The notes under the pieces: generated by a model
The model's database searches: none
What the model saw: the letters and a program-made list of their open reading frames with translations, nothing else
Told to the model about the DNA's origin: nothing
Position numbers and translations under genes: made by a program
Shown here: positions 54,466 through 63,260 of the stretch, piece by piece
How positions within the stretch are numbered: the stretch's first letter is position 1
Layout of the letters: every line of letters starts with the position of its first letter
Source: Pirellulales bacterium
GTDB taxonomy: Bacteria > Planctomycetota > Planctomycetia > Pirellulales > PALSA-1355
Assembly (NCBI GenBank): GCA_022844125.1
Contig: JALHMI010000003.1
Location: forward strand, 124,001-188,000
Direction of reading: 5' to 3'
DNA: 64,000 nt

Positions 54466-57174
54466 TTAGTGGTTGAACAGGTATTCGCGCGAATTGAGCA
54501 CGGCCCAGAAAATGTCATCCAGCGCCGCGCGGGGATTGTCGGCCGCGACCAGCGGTTCAAGCTTCTGCAGCTCCTCGGCCGTGGGCTTGCGTGCCAATGC
54601 GGCGATGTAAATGTTCTCGATGATCTCGGCCGGCTTCTGGCCCGCGTCCAATTGGGTTTGCACCAGCTTGCTCTCGCCGATCTTACGGGCGATCGTGTCG
54701 CCATTAATCATGTGCAAGGCTTGCGAGAGCGTGGGCGAGGTGGTTGCCTCGGACTCGCAGGCCGTCAGACGCGGCGAACGTCCGAAACTGGTCAGGAAGT
54801 AGTTGCTCGTTTGGCCGTCGGCAATCTGCACAGCCCGAGCGCCAATCGGCAGCCCGCCGAACTTATCCGGCACGGCCGTAACCTGGCTCAAGCAGTCGAG
54901 CAGGTTCTCGGCCGGAATGCGGCGGATGCGAGCGGATGCAAAGTTCTTGGTATCCCCCTCATTGCTCGCGTTGGTCTGCGACGCCCGCTGGTAAGTTTGC
55001 GAGTTGGCGATATCGCGCACGAGTTGCTTGAAGTCGTAGTTGTAGCTGGTCAGCTTGTCGCCCAGGGCCTGGAACAGCTCGGGATTGCTGGCCGGATTGC
55101 TGACGCGAATGTCGTCCACCGGTTCCACAATCCCCAGCCCGAAGAAGTGGGCCCAGACGCGATTGGCGACGCTGGTGGCGAAGTACGGGTTCTCGGGCGA
55201 GGCCAGCCATTTCACGAGCACTTCGCGACGATCCTTGCCGGCAACGTCGGGCGTGGCTCCTCCCAGAAACTTCGGCGGCATGACACGCCCGCCCACGGGA
55301 TGAGCCACTTCGCCGCCGCCGGAGTTGAAGACGATGATCTCGCGATAGTCGGCTCCCTGCTTTCGGCCAATCTGCGCGAAGAAGGCCGCGAAGCTGTAGT
55401 AGTCGTTCATCGTCCAGCGGTCGAACGGATGATTGTGACACTGAGCACACTGGGTGCGAATGCCCATGAACACCTGGGCCACATTCTCGGCCGTCTTGAG
55501 CGTGTCGCGTTCGATCTGGAAGTAGTTGGTGGCCGGATTGCTGAACGTGCCGCCGCTCGCACTGAGCAGGTCTTGCACCATCTTGTCGAGCGGCACGTTG
55601 TTCGAAATCTGGTTGGTCAGCCAGTTCGAATACAAAAACGCGCTCTTATAGCTGACATCGTTCGACGATTTGACCATCAAGAGATTGGCCCACTTAAGCG
55701 CCCAGATCTCGGAGAACTCTTTTCGCTCCAGCAGCCGATCGACCAGCTTCGCACGCTTGTCGGGCGAAGTGTCGTTCATGAACTGGTGGTATTCATCAAT
55801 CGTGGGGAGCAGGCCCGTGATGTCGATGGTCACGCGGCGGAGAAACACTTCGTCCGAGCAGACCTCGCTCGGTTGGACGCGTATCTTGTTGAGCTTCGCG
55901 TTCACGAGCTCGTCGACGTAGTTTGCCGGCGGCGTGTGGGGGGCTTCGTACTGAAGTTCCTTCGGCAGCACCAGGGCCTGGCTGCCGACGGTGAAGGTGT
56001 CGAAACGGGCCATCAGGAAAGCTTCACCACGAGCGCCCGCCGTGACCAGACCGTCGGCATCGATTGGCGCCGAGTTGTCATTGTTCGTCAGGAACACGAC
56101 CAGGTTCGTCACATCGCGATCCGTGCCATCGGAGTACTTCGCCCGGGCGATGAACTGCTGCCTGGCCCCTTCGCCTTCGAGCACGACTTTGGGCGGGTAA
56201 ATCTCGAGCGATGCGGAGCTGGCAACTTCGGCAGGGTCGGCAGGCACGCCAGCTTCGAGCCAGCGGAGAATCGTGTTGTAGTACTCACTATCCTGGCTGA
56301 ACCGCTTGCCGCCGGTGTGCGGCACGGTGCCATCGGCTTTCTGCATCAGCAGGCTTTCGCGCGGCAACGCCAGGTTGATCCGGCGGAAGCCGATTTCGTG
56401 CGTGATGCGGTGGTAGTCGCCGTTCGGGTCGTAACCGAACAGCGAGAGATTGAAGCCGTCCTTGCCGCGAGCCGCGCCGTGGCAACTGCCGATGTTGCAG
56501 CCGCTGCGCATGAAGACGGGCATCACGTCGAGCTTGAAGCTGATCGCCCGGTCATCGCGCGCCTGAGCGACCTTCACCGGCAGTTCGACTTTCTGGCCGC
56601 CGTACTCGAGGGCCAGGGTGGTCTCGCCATTATCGACTGGATAGAGCGTGGTTCCTTCGCGCTTAGCGAGCGCCGGGTTTGCGAGCGTGGCGGTCGCCTG
56701 CTTGGTAACGTCGAGCGTCACGCCGTCAGGGCGCGTCGCCACAACGATGAACGCCTGCCGATCGCGAGCTGTGGTCAGATTAATGTCCGGCGGATAGGCC
56801 GCGAGTGTGAACTCCTTCGGCGGTTCGGCGGGGGCCGGCACAGCCGCGGGGGCTGGAGCAGCCTCCGGCCCTGGTTCGGCAGCAGGTGCAGCGGGCGCTG
56901 GAGCAGGTGCAGCGGGCGCTGGAGCAGGTGCAGCGGGCGCTGGAGCAGGTGCAGCGGGCGCTGGAGCAGGTGCAGCGGGCGCTGGAGCAGGTGCAGCGGG
57001 CGCTGGAGCAGGTTCAGCAGGGGGCGCCGCGGCCGGGGCAGCAGCTTCGGGTGCCGCTGCCGCCGCGGGCGGTTCTTCCGCAATCAGCCGACCACTCAGG
57101 GTCAGCAACAATGCGAGGGCCAGGGTCGTTGAGGTGAGGTTCGTTGATGTCAGGGACTGTGTCGTCCGTTTCAT
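54466..57174 (-). CDS. exported DUF1549/DUF1553 protein with Ig-like and cytochrome-like domains
   Basis: A 902-residue exported protein. A signal peptide (about 1-31) is followed by an Ala/Pro linker with six 'APAPAAP' units, then an Ig-like (Big-2) domain at about 115-205. A cytochrome-like segment with C-x4-C-H ('CNIGSCHG', about 225-232) follows, and a second Ig-like domain. DUF1549 is at about 410-620 and contains 'CAQCHNHPFDRW', and DUF1553 is at about 640-890 ('NPYFATSVANRVWAHFFGLGIVEPVDD'). The start overlaps the upstream gene's stop as ATGA. These proteins are hallmarks of planctomycetes; a periplasmic redox role, perhaps in polysaccharide breakdown, is speculation. Confidence 0.92.
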   Translation of the reverse strand: MKRTTQSLTSTNLTSTTLALALLLTLSGRLIAEEPPAAAAAPEAAAPAAAPPAEPAPAPAAPAPAPAAPAPAPAAPAPAPAAPAPAPAAPAPAPAAPAAEPGPEAAPAPAAVPAPAEPPKEFTLAAYPPDINLTTARDRQAFIVVATRPDGVTLDVTKQATATLANPALAKREGTTLYPVDNGETTLALEYGGQKVELPVKVAQARDDRAISFKLDVMPVFMRSGCNIGSCHGAARGKDGFNLSLFGYDPNGDYHRITHEIGFRRINLALPRESLLMQKADGTVPHTGGKRFSQDSEYYNTILRWLEAGVPADPAEVASSASLEIYPPKVVLEGEGARQQFIARAKYSDGTDRDVTNLVVFLTNNDNSAPIDADGLVTAGARGEAFLMARFDTFTVGSQALVLPKELQYEAPHTPPANYVDELVNAKLNKIRVQPSEVCSDEVFLRRVTIDITGLLPTIDEYHQFMNDTSPDKRAKLVDRLLERKEFSEIWALKWANLLMVKSSNDVSYKSAFLYSNWLTNQISNNVPLDKMVQDLLSASGGTFSNPATNYFQIERDTLKTAENVAQVFMGIRTQCAQCHNHPFDRWTMNDYYSFAAFFAQIGRKQGADYREIIVFNSGGGEVAHPVGGRVMPPKFLGGATPDVAGKDRREVLVKWLASPENPYFATSVANRVWAHFFGLGIVEPVDDIRVSNPASNPELFQALGDKLTSYNYDFKQLVRDIANSQTYQRASQTNASNEGDTKNFASARIRRIPAENLLDCLSQVTAVPDKFGGLPIGARAVQIADGQTSNYFLTSFGRSPRLTACESEATTSPTLSQALHMINGDTIARKIGESKLVQTQLDAGQKPAEIIENIYIAALARKPTAEELQKLEPLVAADNPRAALDDIFWAVLNSREYLFNH
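56885..57010. repeat. six tandem 21-base units inside the DUF1549/DUF1553 gene
   Basis: The unit GGTGCAGCGGGCGCTGGAGCA (plus strand) occurs six times without change, encoding 'APAPAAP' heptads in a Pro/Ala linker. The near-identity suggests recent expansion by slippage. Confidence 0.9.
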
Positions 57175-59651
57175 TTCCCTTCTCCTGCCAATTGCGCGGC
57201 GCGCGCGGCTTTGGCTTGTTGTCGTTCCAGGCGGAGTTTTTCCAGCAGGCTCAAGCGTTTTTCCGGCATCGGGGCGGCCTCGGGCATCGGAGCCGGAGCA
57301 GCCGCCACGGGGGCGTCGGCCTTCGGCGGCAGCGGCTCATCGATCCGCAGTTCGCCCGTGCCGAGCGTGTGTACGATGGGTTCGCCATTGGCCACGATCG
57401 TCGCCACGCAGAGCACGGTCGCGTGTTTGCCGACAGGCGAGTTCACCGTGGTGTTCACCGGGAAAACCAACTCGGTCGTATCCTTGGTGATTTCCTTTTC
57501 GACGGTGGTCACCTCGTTGGGCAGGCCGACCATCTGCACCTTGGCGACGCCTTCGAAGTCCTTGGCCTTGGTCATTTTCACCACGATATCCGTGGCCTTG
57601 CCCTTCTCGGTCGTGGAGGCCAGAAATTCGAACGCGACGAACGGCTCGGCAACTTCGAGCGTGGCCATCTGCGAGGCGACGGTGATGTTGCCATCGCCCA
57701 CGGTGGCATCGCCCAGCACCACGATCTTCCACTTGTTCACTTCCGCGCCGCTGTTGGCGGTGAGCGGAATGATGGCTTCCGTCTGCCCTTCCGGAATTGC
57801 AATCGAACCGGAAGATCCAACACCCGGCGGGTTGTAGAGCATCGCCACCGCGATCGGCGCGGTGAACCCTTCCTTCCGCTTGGCGACAATCTTCAACCCC
57901 ATCGAACCGTTTCGCACCAGCGGCACCTTGGGTTCGACGATTTCAATCGTGAACGGCGCCTCGTTCGTCACCGCGGTCGCCAGCCGCTGGTTGTACTGAT
58001 TCCAGACTTCGATGTTGTTCTGCCCCCGGGTGAGCGAAGTCCTCTGATTCAAATGCCCTTCGACCTTCACGTTCGGATCGGCAGGACGTCCAATCACGTC
58101 GACCAGCGCGCCGCCGATCGCTGCGTCCGGGGCGGCCGAAAGCAGCACAGGCACGTCGCTGCGATTGGCGCCGATAGGAAGCGTCTCGACCATCATGCCC
58201 GGCGGCAGGTCCTTGAACTCCAGGTTCAAATCGCCGCCGAAGTCCGCCCGGGCGGCGTTGATCAGAAAGGCCATCCGATTGCCTTGCGGCACCGGAGCCA
58301 CGATGTCGACGTACTGGCTGCGCTCGCTGAGTCCCAGCGTCAGCGCGGGCTCAACCGGCGTCACTTCGACCCGATAGGCGTAAGTCGGCCCGCCCTGGTC
58401 CAGGTGATCGCGCACATGAACGACGTAAGTGTCATCCTCGGGGCACGTGATCCGCACATAGCTGTCCGGTGCCCCGACGTAGCCGCCGATGTCATCGCTG
58501 CCACCGACATTCGCACCACCGACACGGAACACGTTCAGCACGGCATCGAGCGGTGAGCCATGCGCCCGGGCGAACAGCCGCACGTCGAACACTTGCCCCT
58601 TTTTGCCGGTGAACTTGAAGCAGTCGATGTCCTTGGCTTCGCCGATGACGCCGTTCATCGCGATCGGCGCTTCGGCCGAAGTGCCTTCGGCCAGGCTATT
58701 ATTGGGCTCGACTTCCATCACGTTGCCGAACTTTGAGAGGCGAAACAGATTATGCGAGGGGGAAATACCCTTGTCGTCCTGCGCGAAGATGCCGAACTCG
58801 ACCGGCGCCTCGGCCGGAAGTTGAACCTCGTCGGACTTCGCGCCCGCCACATCGCCCAGCCACTGAACGCTGACCTTCTCGCCAACCGGGCCCCCCAGCG
58901 GCAGCGTCGCGAGGGGTCGCGGGAAACGGCCCACGTGCAGCCGATAGCGGCATGAGCCGTTGCCCGCAAATGAAGTTTCACGGGCTTCGATGATGTAGGT
59001 GCCGTCTTCCGGGGCGACGATCGAGGCGATGCAGTCCTGACGCACAAGCGGCGCGTCGTCACTGCGAGCCAGTTCGAAGCGGTCCTTGTCGAGGATCGCC
59101 ACGTAGGGATCGAAGAAAGTGTAACCGAGACGCAGGCCTTCGATCTCGGCGGTAATCCGCTCGCCCTTCTTCACTTCGACGGCGTAGTAGTCGACATCTT
59201 CGTTGTCGGCCGTGCCTTCGACGACCGTGTCGAGCGTAATCTTCTGCGGCGCGGTGAAGTCGCTGTTCGGTTCCGCCTCGTTCACTTGCGTCAAAGCGCC
59301 AACGCTGATCGTCCGCAAGTTCGTGATGCCCGTGGCCGTGCGAATGCGGAGCTGGTGCAATCCCTGCCGGCAGTCGGGCGCGACCACCAGCTTCGCTTTG
59401 ACCGAGTTGCTGTCGGCAGCCGGTTCGAGGCTGGACACCGTAATGCCAGGCTCAAAAAACATCAGCTCTTGAGCATCGGCCAGGCGAGCACCGCCGAAGA
59501 CGACTTCCGTCTCCACGCCTCGTTGCACGCCCAGCGGCGAACTGCCGCCGAAGGCAGGATTGGCGGCCTCGGCCAGCGTGGCTGCGAAGATCGAGCAGAT
59601 CAGCACACCGCCGGCAAGCGCGCAGCGGCACAAACGCGAACCAAAGTTCAT
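57171..59651 (-). CDS. exported protein with pre-peptidase C-terminal-like domains
   Basis: An 826-residue exported protein: signal peptide about 1-28, then an Ig/IPT-like domain ('PAFGGSSPLGVQRGVETEVVFGGARL'). Two PPC-type beta domains follow, at about 135-245 ('NEDVDYYAVEVKKGERITAEIEGLRLG', 'GTYIIEARETSFAGNGSCRYRLHV') and about 310-420 ('KDIDCFKFTGKKGQVFDVRLFAR'). Further beta-sandwich repeats run to about 770, and the C-terminus is basic ('LEKLRLERQQAKAARAAQL'). GAGGT 8 bases before the ATG at 59651 sets the start. It ends overlapping the DUF1549/1553 start by 4 bases. No enzyme motif was seen; a binding or scaffold role is inferred. Confidence 0.85.
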   Translation of the reverse strand: MNFGSRLCRCALAGGVLICSIFAATLAEAANPAFGGSSPLGVQRGVETEVVFGGARLADAQELMFFEPGITVSSLEPAADSNSVKAKLVVAPDCRQGLHQLRIRTATGITNLRTISVGALTQVNEAEPNSDFTAPQKITLDTVVEGTADNEDVDYYAVEVKKGERITAEIEGLRLGYTFFDPYVAILDKDRFELARSDDAPLVRQDCIASIVAPEDGTYIIEARETSFAGNGSCRYRLHVGRFPRPLATLPLGGPVGEKVSVQWLGDVAGAKSDEVQLPAEAPVEFGIFAQDDKGISPSHNLFRLSKFGNVMEVEPNNSLAEGTSAEAPIAMNGVIGEAKDIDCFKFTGKKGQVFDVRLFARAHGSPLDAVLNVFRVGGANVGGSDDIGGYVGAPDSYVRITCPEDDTYVVHVRDHLDQGGPTYAYRVEVTPVEPALTLGLSERSQYVDIVAPVPQGNRMAFLINAARADFGGDLNLEFKDLPPGMMVETLPIGANRSDVPVLLSAAPDAAIGGALVDVIGRPADPNVKVEGHLNQRTSLTRGQNNIEVWNQYNQRLATAVTNEAPFTIEIVEPKVPLVRNGSMGLKIVAKRKEGFTAPIAVAMLYNPPGVGSSGSIAIPEGQTEAIIPLTANSGAEVNKWKIVVLGDATVGDGNITVASQMATLEVAEPFVAFEFLASTTEKGKATDIVVKMTKAKDFEGVAKVQMVGLPNEVTTVEKEITKDTTELVFPVNTTVNSPVGKHATVLCVATIVANGEPIVHTLGTGELRIDEPLPPKADAPVAAAPAPMPEAAPMPEKRLSLLEKLRLERQQAKAARAAQLAGEGK

Positions 59652-59717
59652 CTGAGAACCTCGAGTTAAGAGGGTCGAGCGCATAGCAGGCTGGCTTGCT
59701 GAGTCAGCGGACCCGAG

Positions 59718-59767
59718 CACCGGTGAGCGGCCACGCCGCCACCGGTGGCACCCAGTCACGTGGGTGC
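59718..59767. other. two adjacent hairpins between operon genes
   Basis: CACCGGTGAGCGGC (59718-59731) pairs with GCCGCCACCGGTG (59735-59747) as a 13-bp stem with one bulged A and a 3-base loop. A second stem follows: GCACCCA (59748-59754) with TGGGTGC (59761-59767). They lie in the 136-base gap between the DUF1501 stop and the next start, and may set RNA processing, stability or partial termination within the operon. Confidence 0.6.
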
Positions 59768-59787
59768 ACACCCGGTGACCGCTTGCT

Positions 59788-61092
59788 CTAGACCAGCAGC
59801 TCCTTGCGGACTTTGCCGCCGTCGACGATTTCGATCGGACGATCGCCCGGAGCCATCAGCTCTTTGTCGGCGATGATGCCCAACTGGTAGAAGATCGTGG
59901 TCGCCAGATCGCCCGGGTCCATCTCGTCCTTCTCGGGCTCCGAGGCGACGGCGTTCGACTGGCCGTAGATCATGCCCTGCTTGATGCCACCACCGGCGAG
60001 CACCACGCTGAACACCTTGGGCCAGTGATCGCGGCCGGCCGTGCCGTTGATCTTCGGCGTGCGGCCGAACTCGCTGGACACCAGCACCAGCGTTTCGCTG
60101 AGCAGCCCGGTGCGATCCAGGTCGCGGATCAAGGTGGCGAAGGCCTGATCAAACGCGGGCATCGCGCCCCGCATGCCGGCCGTGATGTTGGTGTGCATGT
60201 CCCAGCCGCCATAGGTCAGCGAGACGAAACGCACGCCCGCGGCCACCAGGCGGCGAGCCATCAGCATCCGCTGGCCGGCTTCGTGCATGCCGTATTCGTT
60301 GCGAATTGCCTCGGGTTCGGCCGCGATATCGAACGCCGCGCGGGCTTTCTCCGAGCTGATCAGGCTGTAGGCCCGGTCATAGAAGGTGTTCATCGCGTCG
60401 AGCGTGTCGGCCTTTTCCTTCTTGGCGAAGTAGTCGTTCACGGCGTCCAGGGCCGAGCGGCGACGTTCGAAGCGGCCGGCGTCGACCCCGTTGGGCAGGT
60501 TCAGGTCGCGAACCGTAAAGCCCTGGCTGGCCGGATCGGCGCCCAGGCTGAACGGGCCGAACGACGAGCTGAGATACCCCGGGCCCGCGTATTCATTCGG
60601 AGCATTCGGAATGCAGACGTAAGGCGGCAGGTTTTCGCGCGGGCCGTACTCGTGGCTCACGACGCTGCCCATGCTCGGATAAACCAGCGCGGGGCTGGGG
60701 CGGCTGCCGGTGAACATGTTGTGCGTGCCGCGCTCATGGGCCGCTTCGCCGTGCGAGAACGAGCGGATGACCGTGATCTTGTCGGCAATCTGGGCCGTTT
60801 GCGGCAGCGTCTCGCAAAACACTTCGCCGGGGATCTTGGTCGGGATCACGCCCATCTCGCCGCGATACTCGATCGGCGAATAAGGCTTGGGATCGAACGT
60901 TTCCTGGTGGGCGATGCCGCCGGGCAGGAAGATGTGGATGATGCTCTTGGCCTTGGCCGGAATAAAGTCGTAGTGCTTCTGCTCAGCCTGGGCCTGCTGA
61001 ATGCGGAAGTAATCGCCGAGGGTGAGTCCCAGTCCGGTCAGCGCGCCGACCGAAAGGAAGCCACGACGATTGATGTTCGAGCGCAAACTCAT
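59788..61092 (-). CDS. DUF1501 protein with twin-arginine signal
   Basis: A 434-residue protein that starts 'MSLRSNINRRGFLSVGALTG', a Tat-type signal (RRGFL), implying export as a folded protein. The body is the DUF1501 sulfatase/alkaline-phosphatase-like fold: 'IIHIFLPGGIAHQETFDPKP', 'VIRSFSHGEAAHERGTHNMFTGSRPSP', 'VRFVSLTYGGWDMHTNI', 'LVSSEFGRTPKINGTAGRDHWPKVFSVVLAGGG'. The conserved His/Asp residues suggest metal binding. AGGGAG 6 bases before 61092 sets the start. It is the first gene of a four-gene operon and commonly occurs beside DUF1549/1553 proteins. Confidence 0.92.
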   Translation of the reverse strand: MSLRSNINRRGFLSVGALTGLGLTLGDYFRIQQAQAEQKHYDFIPAKAKSIIHIFLPGGIAHQETFDPKPYSPIEYRGEMGVIPTKIPGEVFCETLPQTAQIADKITVIRSFSHGEAAHERGTHNMFTGSRPSPALVYPSMGSVVSHEYGPRENLPPYVCIPNAPNEYAGPGYLSSSFGPFSLGADPASQGFTVRDLNLPNGVDAGRFERRRSALDAVNDYFAKKEKADTLDAMNTFYDRAYSLISSEKARAAFDIAAEPEAIRNEYGMHEAGQRMLMARRLVAAGVRFVSLTYGGWDMHTNITAGMRGAMPAFDQAFATLIRDLDRTGLLSETLVLVSSEFGRTPKINGTAGRDHWPKVFSVVLAGGGIKQGMIYGQSNAVASEPEKDEMDPGDLATTIFYQLGIIADKELMAPGDRPIEIVDGGKVRKELLV

Positions 61093-61382
61093 ACGGATCT
61101 CCCTAAGTGTTTGAGGCCGCACAGGGCTTGTTAGCACGGGGCTTGTTCACGCGTGTGCAGTGCCAGCTCGCGAAGACTCGATCGATGCTGTCAGCGCGGG
61201 CGAGCGATGTTGTTTCACGAAGCGTTGCGTTAAACGAACCGTGGGTACTGGGGGGTCAAGTCAGGAACTTGTGGAGGCGGGAAGTTGGGGTGGGCTCGGC
61301 TTCGCCCGGGAGCTTTTTTCGCGGTAAACTCGCGTGTTTACGGCGTGTTTTCGCCAGCTCCCTCAGCGTTACCGTCCCGCTG

Positions 61383-61411
61383 ATGCTAGCCGAGCCCTGA
61401 GGGCTTGTCAA
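61383..61411 (-). promoter_or_regulatory. sigma-70-type promoter for the DUF1501 operon
   Basis: On the minus strand TTGACA (61411-61406), a 17-base spacer and TAGCAT (61388-61383). The leader to the start at 61092 would be about 285 bases. Confidence 0.5.
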
Positions 61412-61543
61412 ATATTAGCGAATTTTTATGCGTTCGGTTTCGGACCCCATTTCCGGCGGTCCGCGAACGTGCAATTTCCGCACCGATAAGAGACCGGAAT
61501 CGCGACGAAAATTCCCGCGCCACCGGCCGAAATTGCGGACATC

Positions 61544-61585
61544 CCAAAGCTCCGGGAATACCTTCCAAAGCCCTGGGAATACCTT
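61544..61585. repeat. two tandem 21-base direct repeats
   Basis: CCAAAGCYCYGGGAATACCTT occurs twice in a row (61544-61564 and 61565-61585, differing at two bases). It lies about 210 bases upstream of the DUF1559 gene and could be a regulator site repeated on two helix turns. Confidence 0.6.
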
Positions 61586-61795
61586 GCCGGGGAAGGAGCG
61601 AATGATCACAGAGCGCTTTACCACTCGCTCCACAGAACGCGGTGCTGCGTAAATGCGCAGACCCATCATTTTCCCCGGAAAACTCTGGACGTTTCCGAGC
61701 GGATCAGCGAAAATGAGGCACTGGGCTGGAGTTAGGGCAAGATCGAACCGGCGAATTCTCGTCGGGTGAAAAAACACAGGGGAGGAGGAAGAGCG

Positions 61796-63052
61796 ATGGC
61801 TCGTCCAAAGAAGTCGCGTGGTTTCACGCTCGTGGAACTGCTGGTCGTGATCACGATCATTGGCATGCTCGTGTCGCTCTTGCTGCCGGCCATTCAGGCC
61901 GCCCGCGAAGCCGGCCGCCGCAGTGTTTGCCAGAACAACATGAAACAGAACGCGCTCGCGTTGATGATGGTCGCGGAGAACAAACGGGCGTATCCAGGAT
62001 ACGTGAATTCGATTGCGACTGGCAATCCTGGCACTCCGAACATTCGCGCTACGTGGGTCGTGTCCATCCTCCCCCAACTCGAACGCAACGACGTTTACCA
62101 GAATTGGCAGAATCCGACAAAGATCATTCAAAACGGCAACTTCCAGAATGTTACTGCCTTCGCAAACAGCTTCTATTCGCCGATGGAAGTGCTGATCTGC
62201 CCCAGCAACTCGAATCCTGATTTAGGCGGCAATCCGTTGTCCTACGTGGTGAATACAGGTTTGTCGAAGACACCGAATGACACAAACGTGCAGAACGGCG
62301 GATCAAACTATCCGACTCAGGCACTGCAATACGTCGTTGAGGACATCAACGCTGGCGTCTTCTTCAACAATTCGAATTGGAACGGTAACACAGCGAACGC
62401 TGGAAATGTCGGACCGACCCCCGGTCCGAAGATGACCCAGGATTTCATCAGCACTCGTGATGGCACCAGCTACACGATCATGATGAGTGAGAACCTGCAG
62501 GCAGGTAACTGGGCACTCGACCCGAATACCCCGGCAGGCACCGTCGCCAACCCGCCCAGTGGTTTTTACAATTCGGATCTTGCTGTACGGCAGAACACCG
62601 GCATGGTCTGGTTTCTCTCCGGCAAAATTAATAACGCCAGTGCCGGAGACGCTTCGATGCCGGACTCACTTTACGCGACCTTCGGTACGGCTGATCCAAC
62701 TCTTCTGCCAGGCATTAATGACAAGTCGCAGCTCGTGACCGGATCGATTCAACTCCAGTACCAAGCTGGAAATAATGCCAATCCGTCCGGCCTGGCTTAT
62801 TCGCGGCCATCCGCCAATCACTCGGGTGGCGTGAACGTTTCATTCTGTGGCGGCAACGCTGGCTATCTCAGCGAGGAAATCGACTACCGGGTCTTCACGC
62901 AGTTGATGACGCCGAACCAGAAGCAGGTCGATATCGCCCCGCCTGGCGGCGGTGGCGGTGCTGTTCTCGCCGGTCAAACCTATGCACAAGGTGGTTGGGA
63001 CAACTCGGCCAATGGCTTGCCATTCTATGTGCTCGACGAGTCGGAGTTCTAA
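61796..63052 (+). CDS. DUF1559 protein with type IV pilin-like N-terminus
   Basis: A 418-residue pseudopilin-like protein. The N-terminus '[19 protein letters not shown]' has a canonical prepilin site after Gly9. 'LLPAIQAAREAGRRSVCQNNMKQ' follows, then the DUF1559 body with 'DFISTRDGTSYTIMMSENLQ' and the H-X9-DG region ('NHSGGVNVSFCGGNAGYL'), here with Gly-Gly in place of Asp-Gly. GGAGGAGG before 61796 fixes the start. A perfect terminator follows, and the next DUF1559 gene begins 208 bases later. Confidence 0.9.
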   Translation: MARPKKSRGFTLVELLVVITIIGMLVSLLLPAIQAAREAGRRSVCQNNMKQNALALMMVAENKRAYPGYVNSIATGNPGTPNIRATWVVSILPQLERNDVYQNWQNPTKIIQNGNFQNVTAFANSFYSPMEVLICPSNSNPDLGGNPLSYVVNTGLSKTPNDTNVQNGGSNYPTQALQYVVEDINAGVFFNNSNWNGNTANAGNVGPTPGPKMTQDFISTRDGTSYTIMMSENLQAGNWALDPNTPAGTVANPPSGFYNSDLAVRQNTGMVWFLSGKINNASAGDASMPDSLYATFGTADPTLLPGINDKSQLVTGSIQLQYQAGNNANPSGLAYSRPSANHSGGVNVSFCGGNAGYLSEEIDYRVFTQLMTPNQKQVDIAPPGGGGGAVLAGQTYAQGGWDNSANGLPFYVLDESEF

Positions 63053-63085
63053 CGGACACTGTCACTCGCTTCTCCTGATCGCCCA

Positions 63086-63124
63086 ACGCCCCGCGCAGAG
63101 CTTTCTTCGCGGGGCGTTTTTTTT
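63086..63124 (+). terminator. rho-independent terminator of the DUF1559 gene
   Basis: ACGCCCCGCG (63086-63095) pairs perfectly with CGCGGGGCGT (63108-63117), loop of 12 bases, followed by eight Ts (63117-63124). Confidence 0.92.
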
Positions 63125-63260
63125 GCGCACGTGCTGCTGCCCGCTTCAGCCAGCGCGACTAACGATGCAACGGAATTGCTGGCAGCAACTGACACTTTCG
63201 GCGAGAATCTGGGAAGTGGCCTGAACGTTCGCGCGCCGACTCAAAGCGGAGGCACCACTC

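Larger units (their letters stand above)
61093..61795. other. divergent intergenic region, DUF1501 operon / DUF1559 genes
   Basis: These 703 bases contain the minus-strand promoter for the DUF1501 operon and a 21-base direct repeat (two copies). An open frame on the minus strand (61415-62131) crosses into the DUF1559 gene but lacks any family feature. I found no clear plus-strand promoter or RNA gene. Confidence 0.6.

Noticed and set aside
54469-57132. An 887-codon open frame antisense to the DUF1549/DUF1553 gene
   Set aside because: It lies fully opposite a clear coding gene and has no family motif; high GC keeps antisense frames open.
61415-62131. 238-codon minus-strand open frame over the DUF1559 promoter region
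   Set aside because: No start signal or family motif, and it overlaps the 5' end of a well-supported gene.
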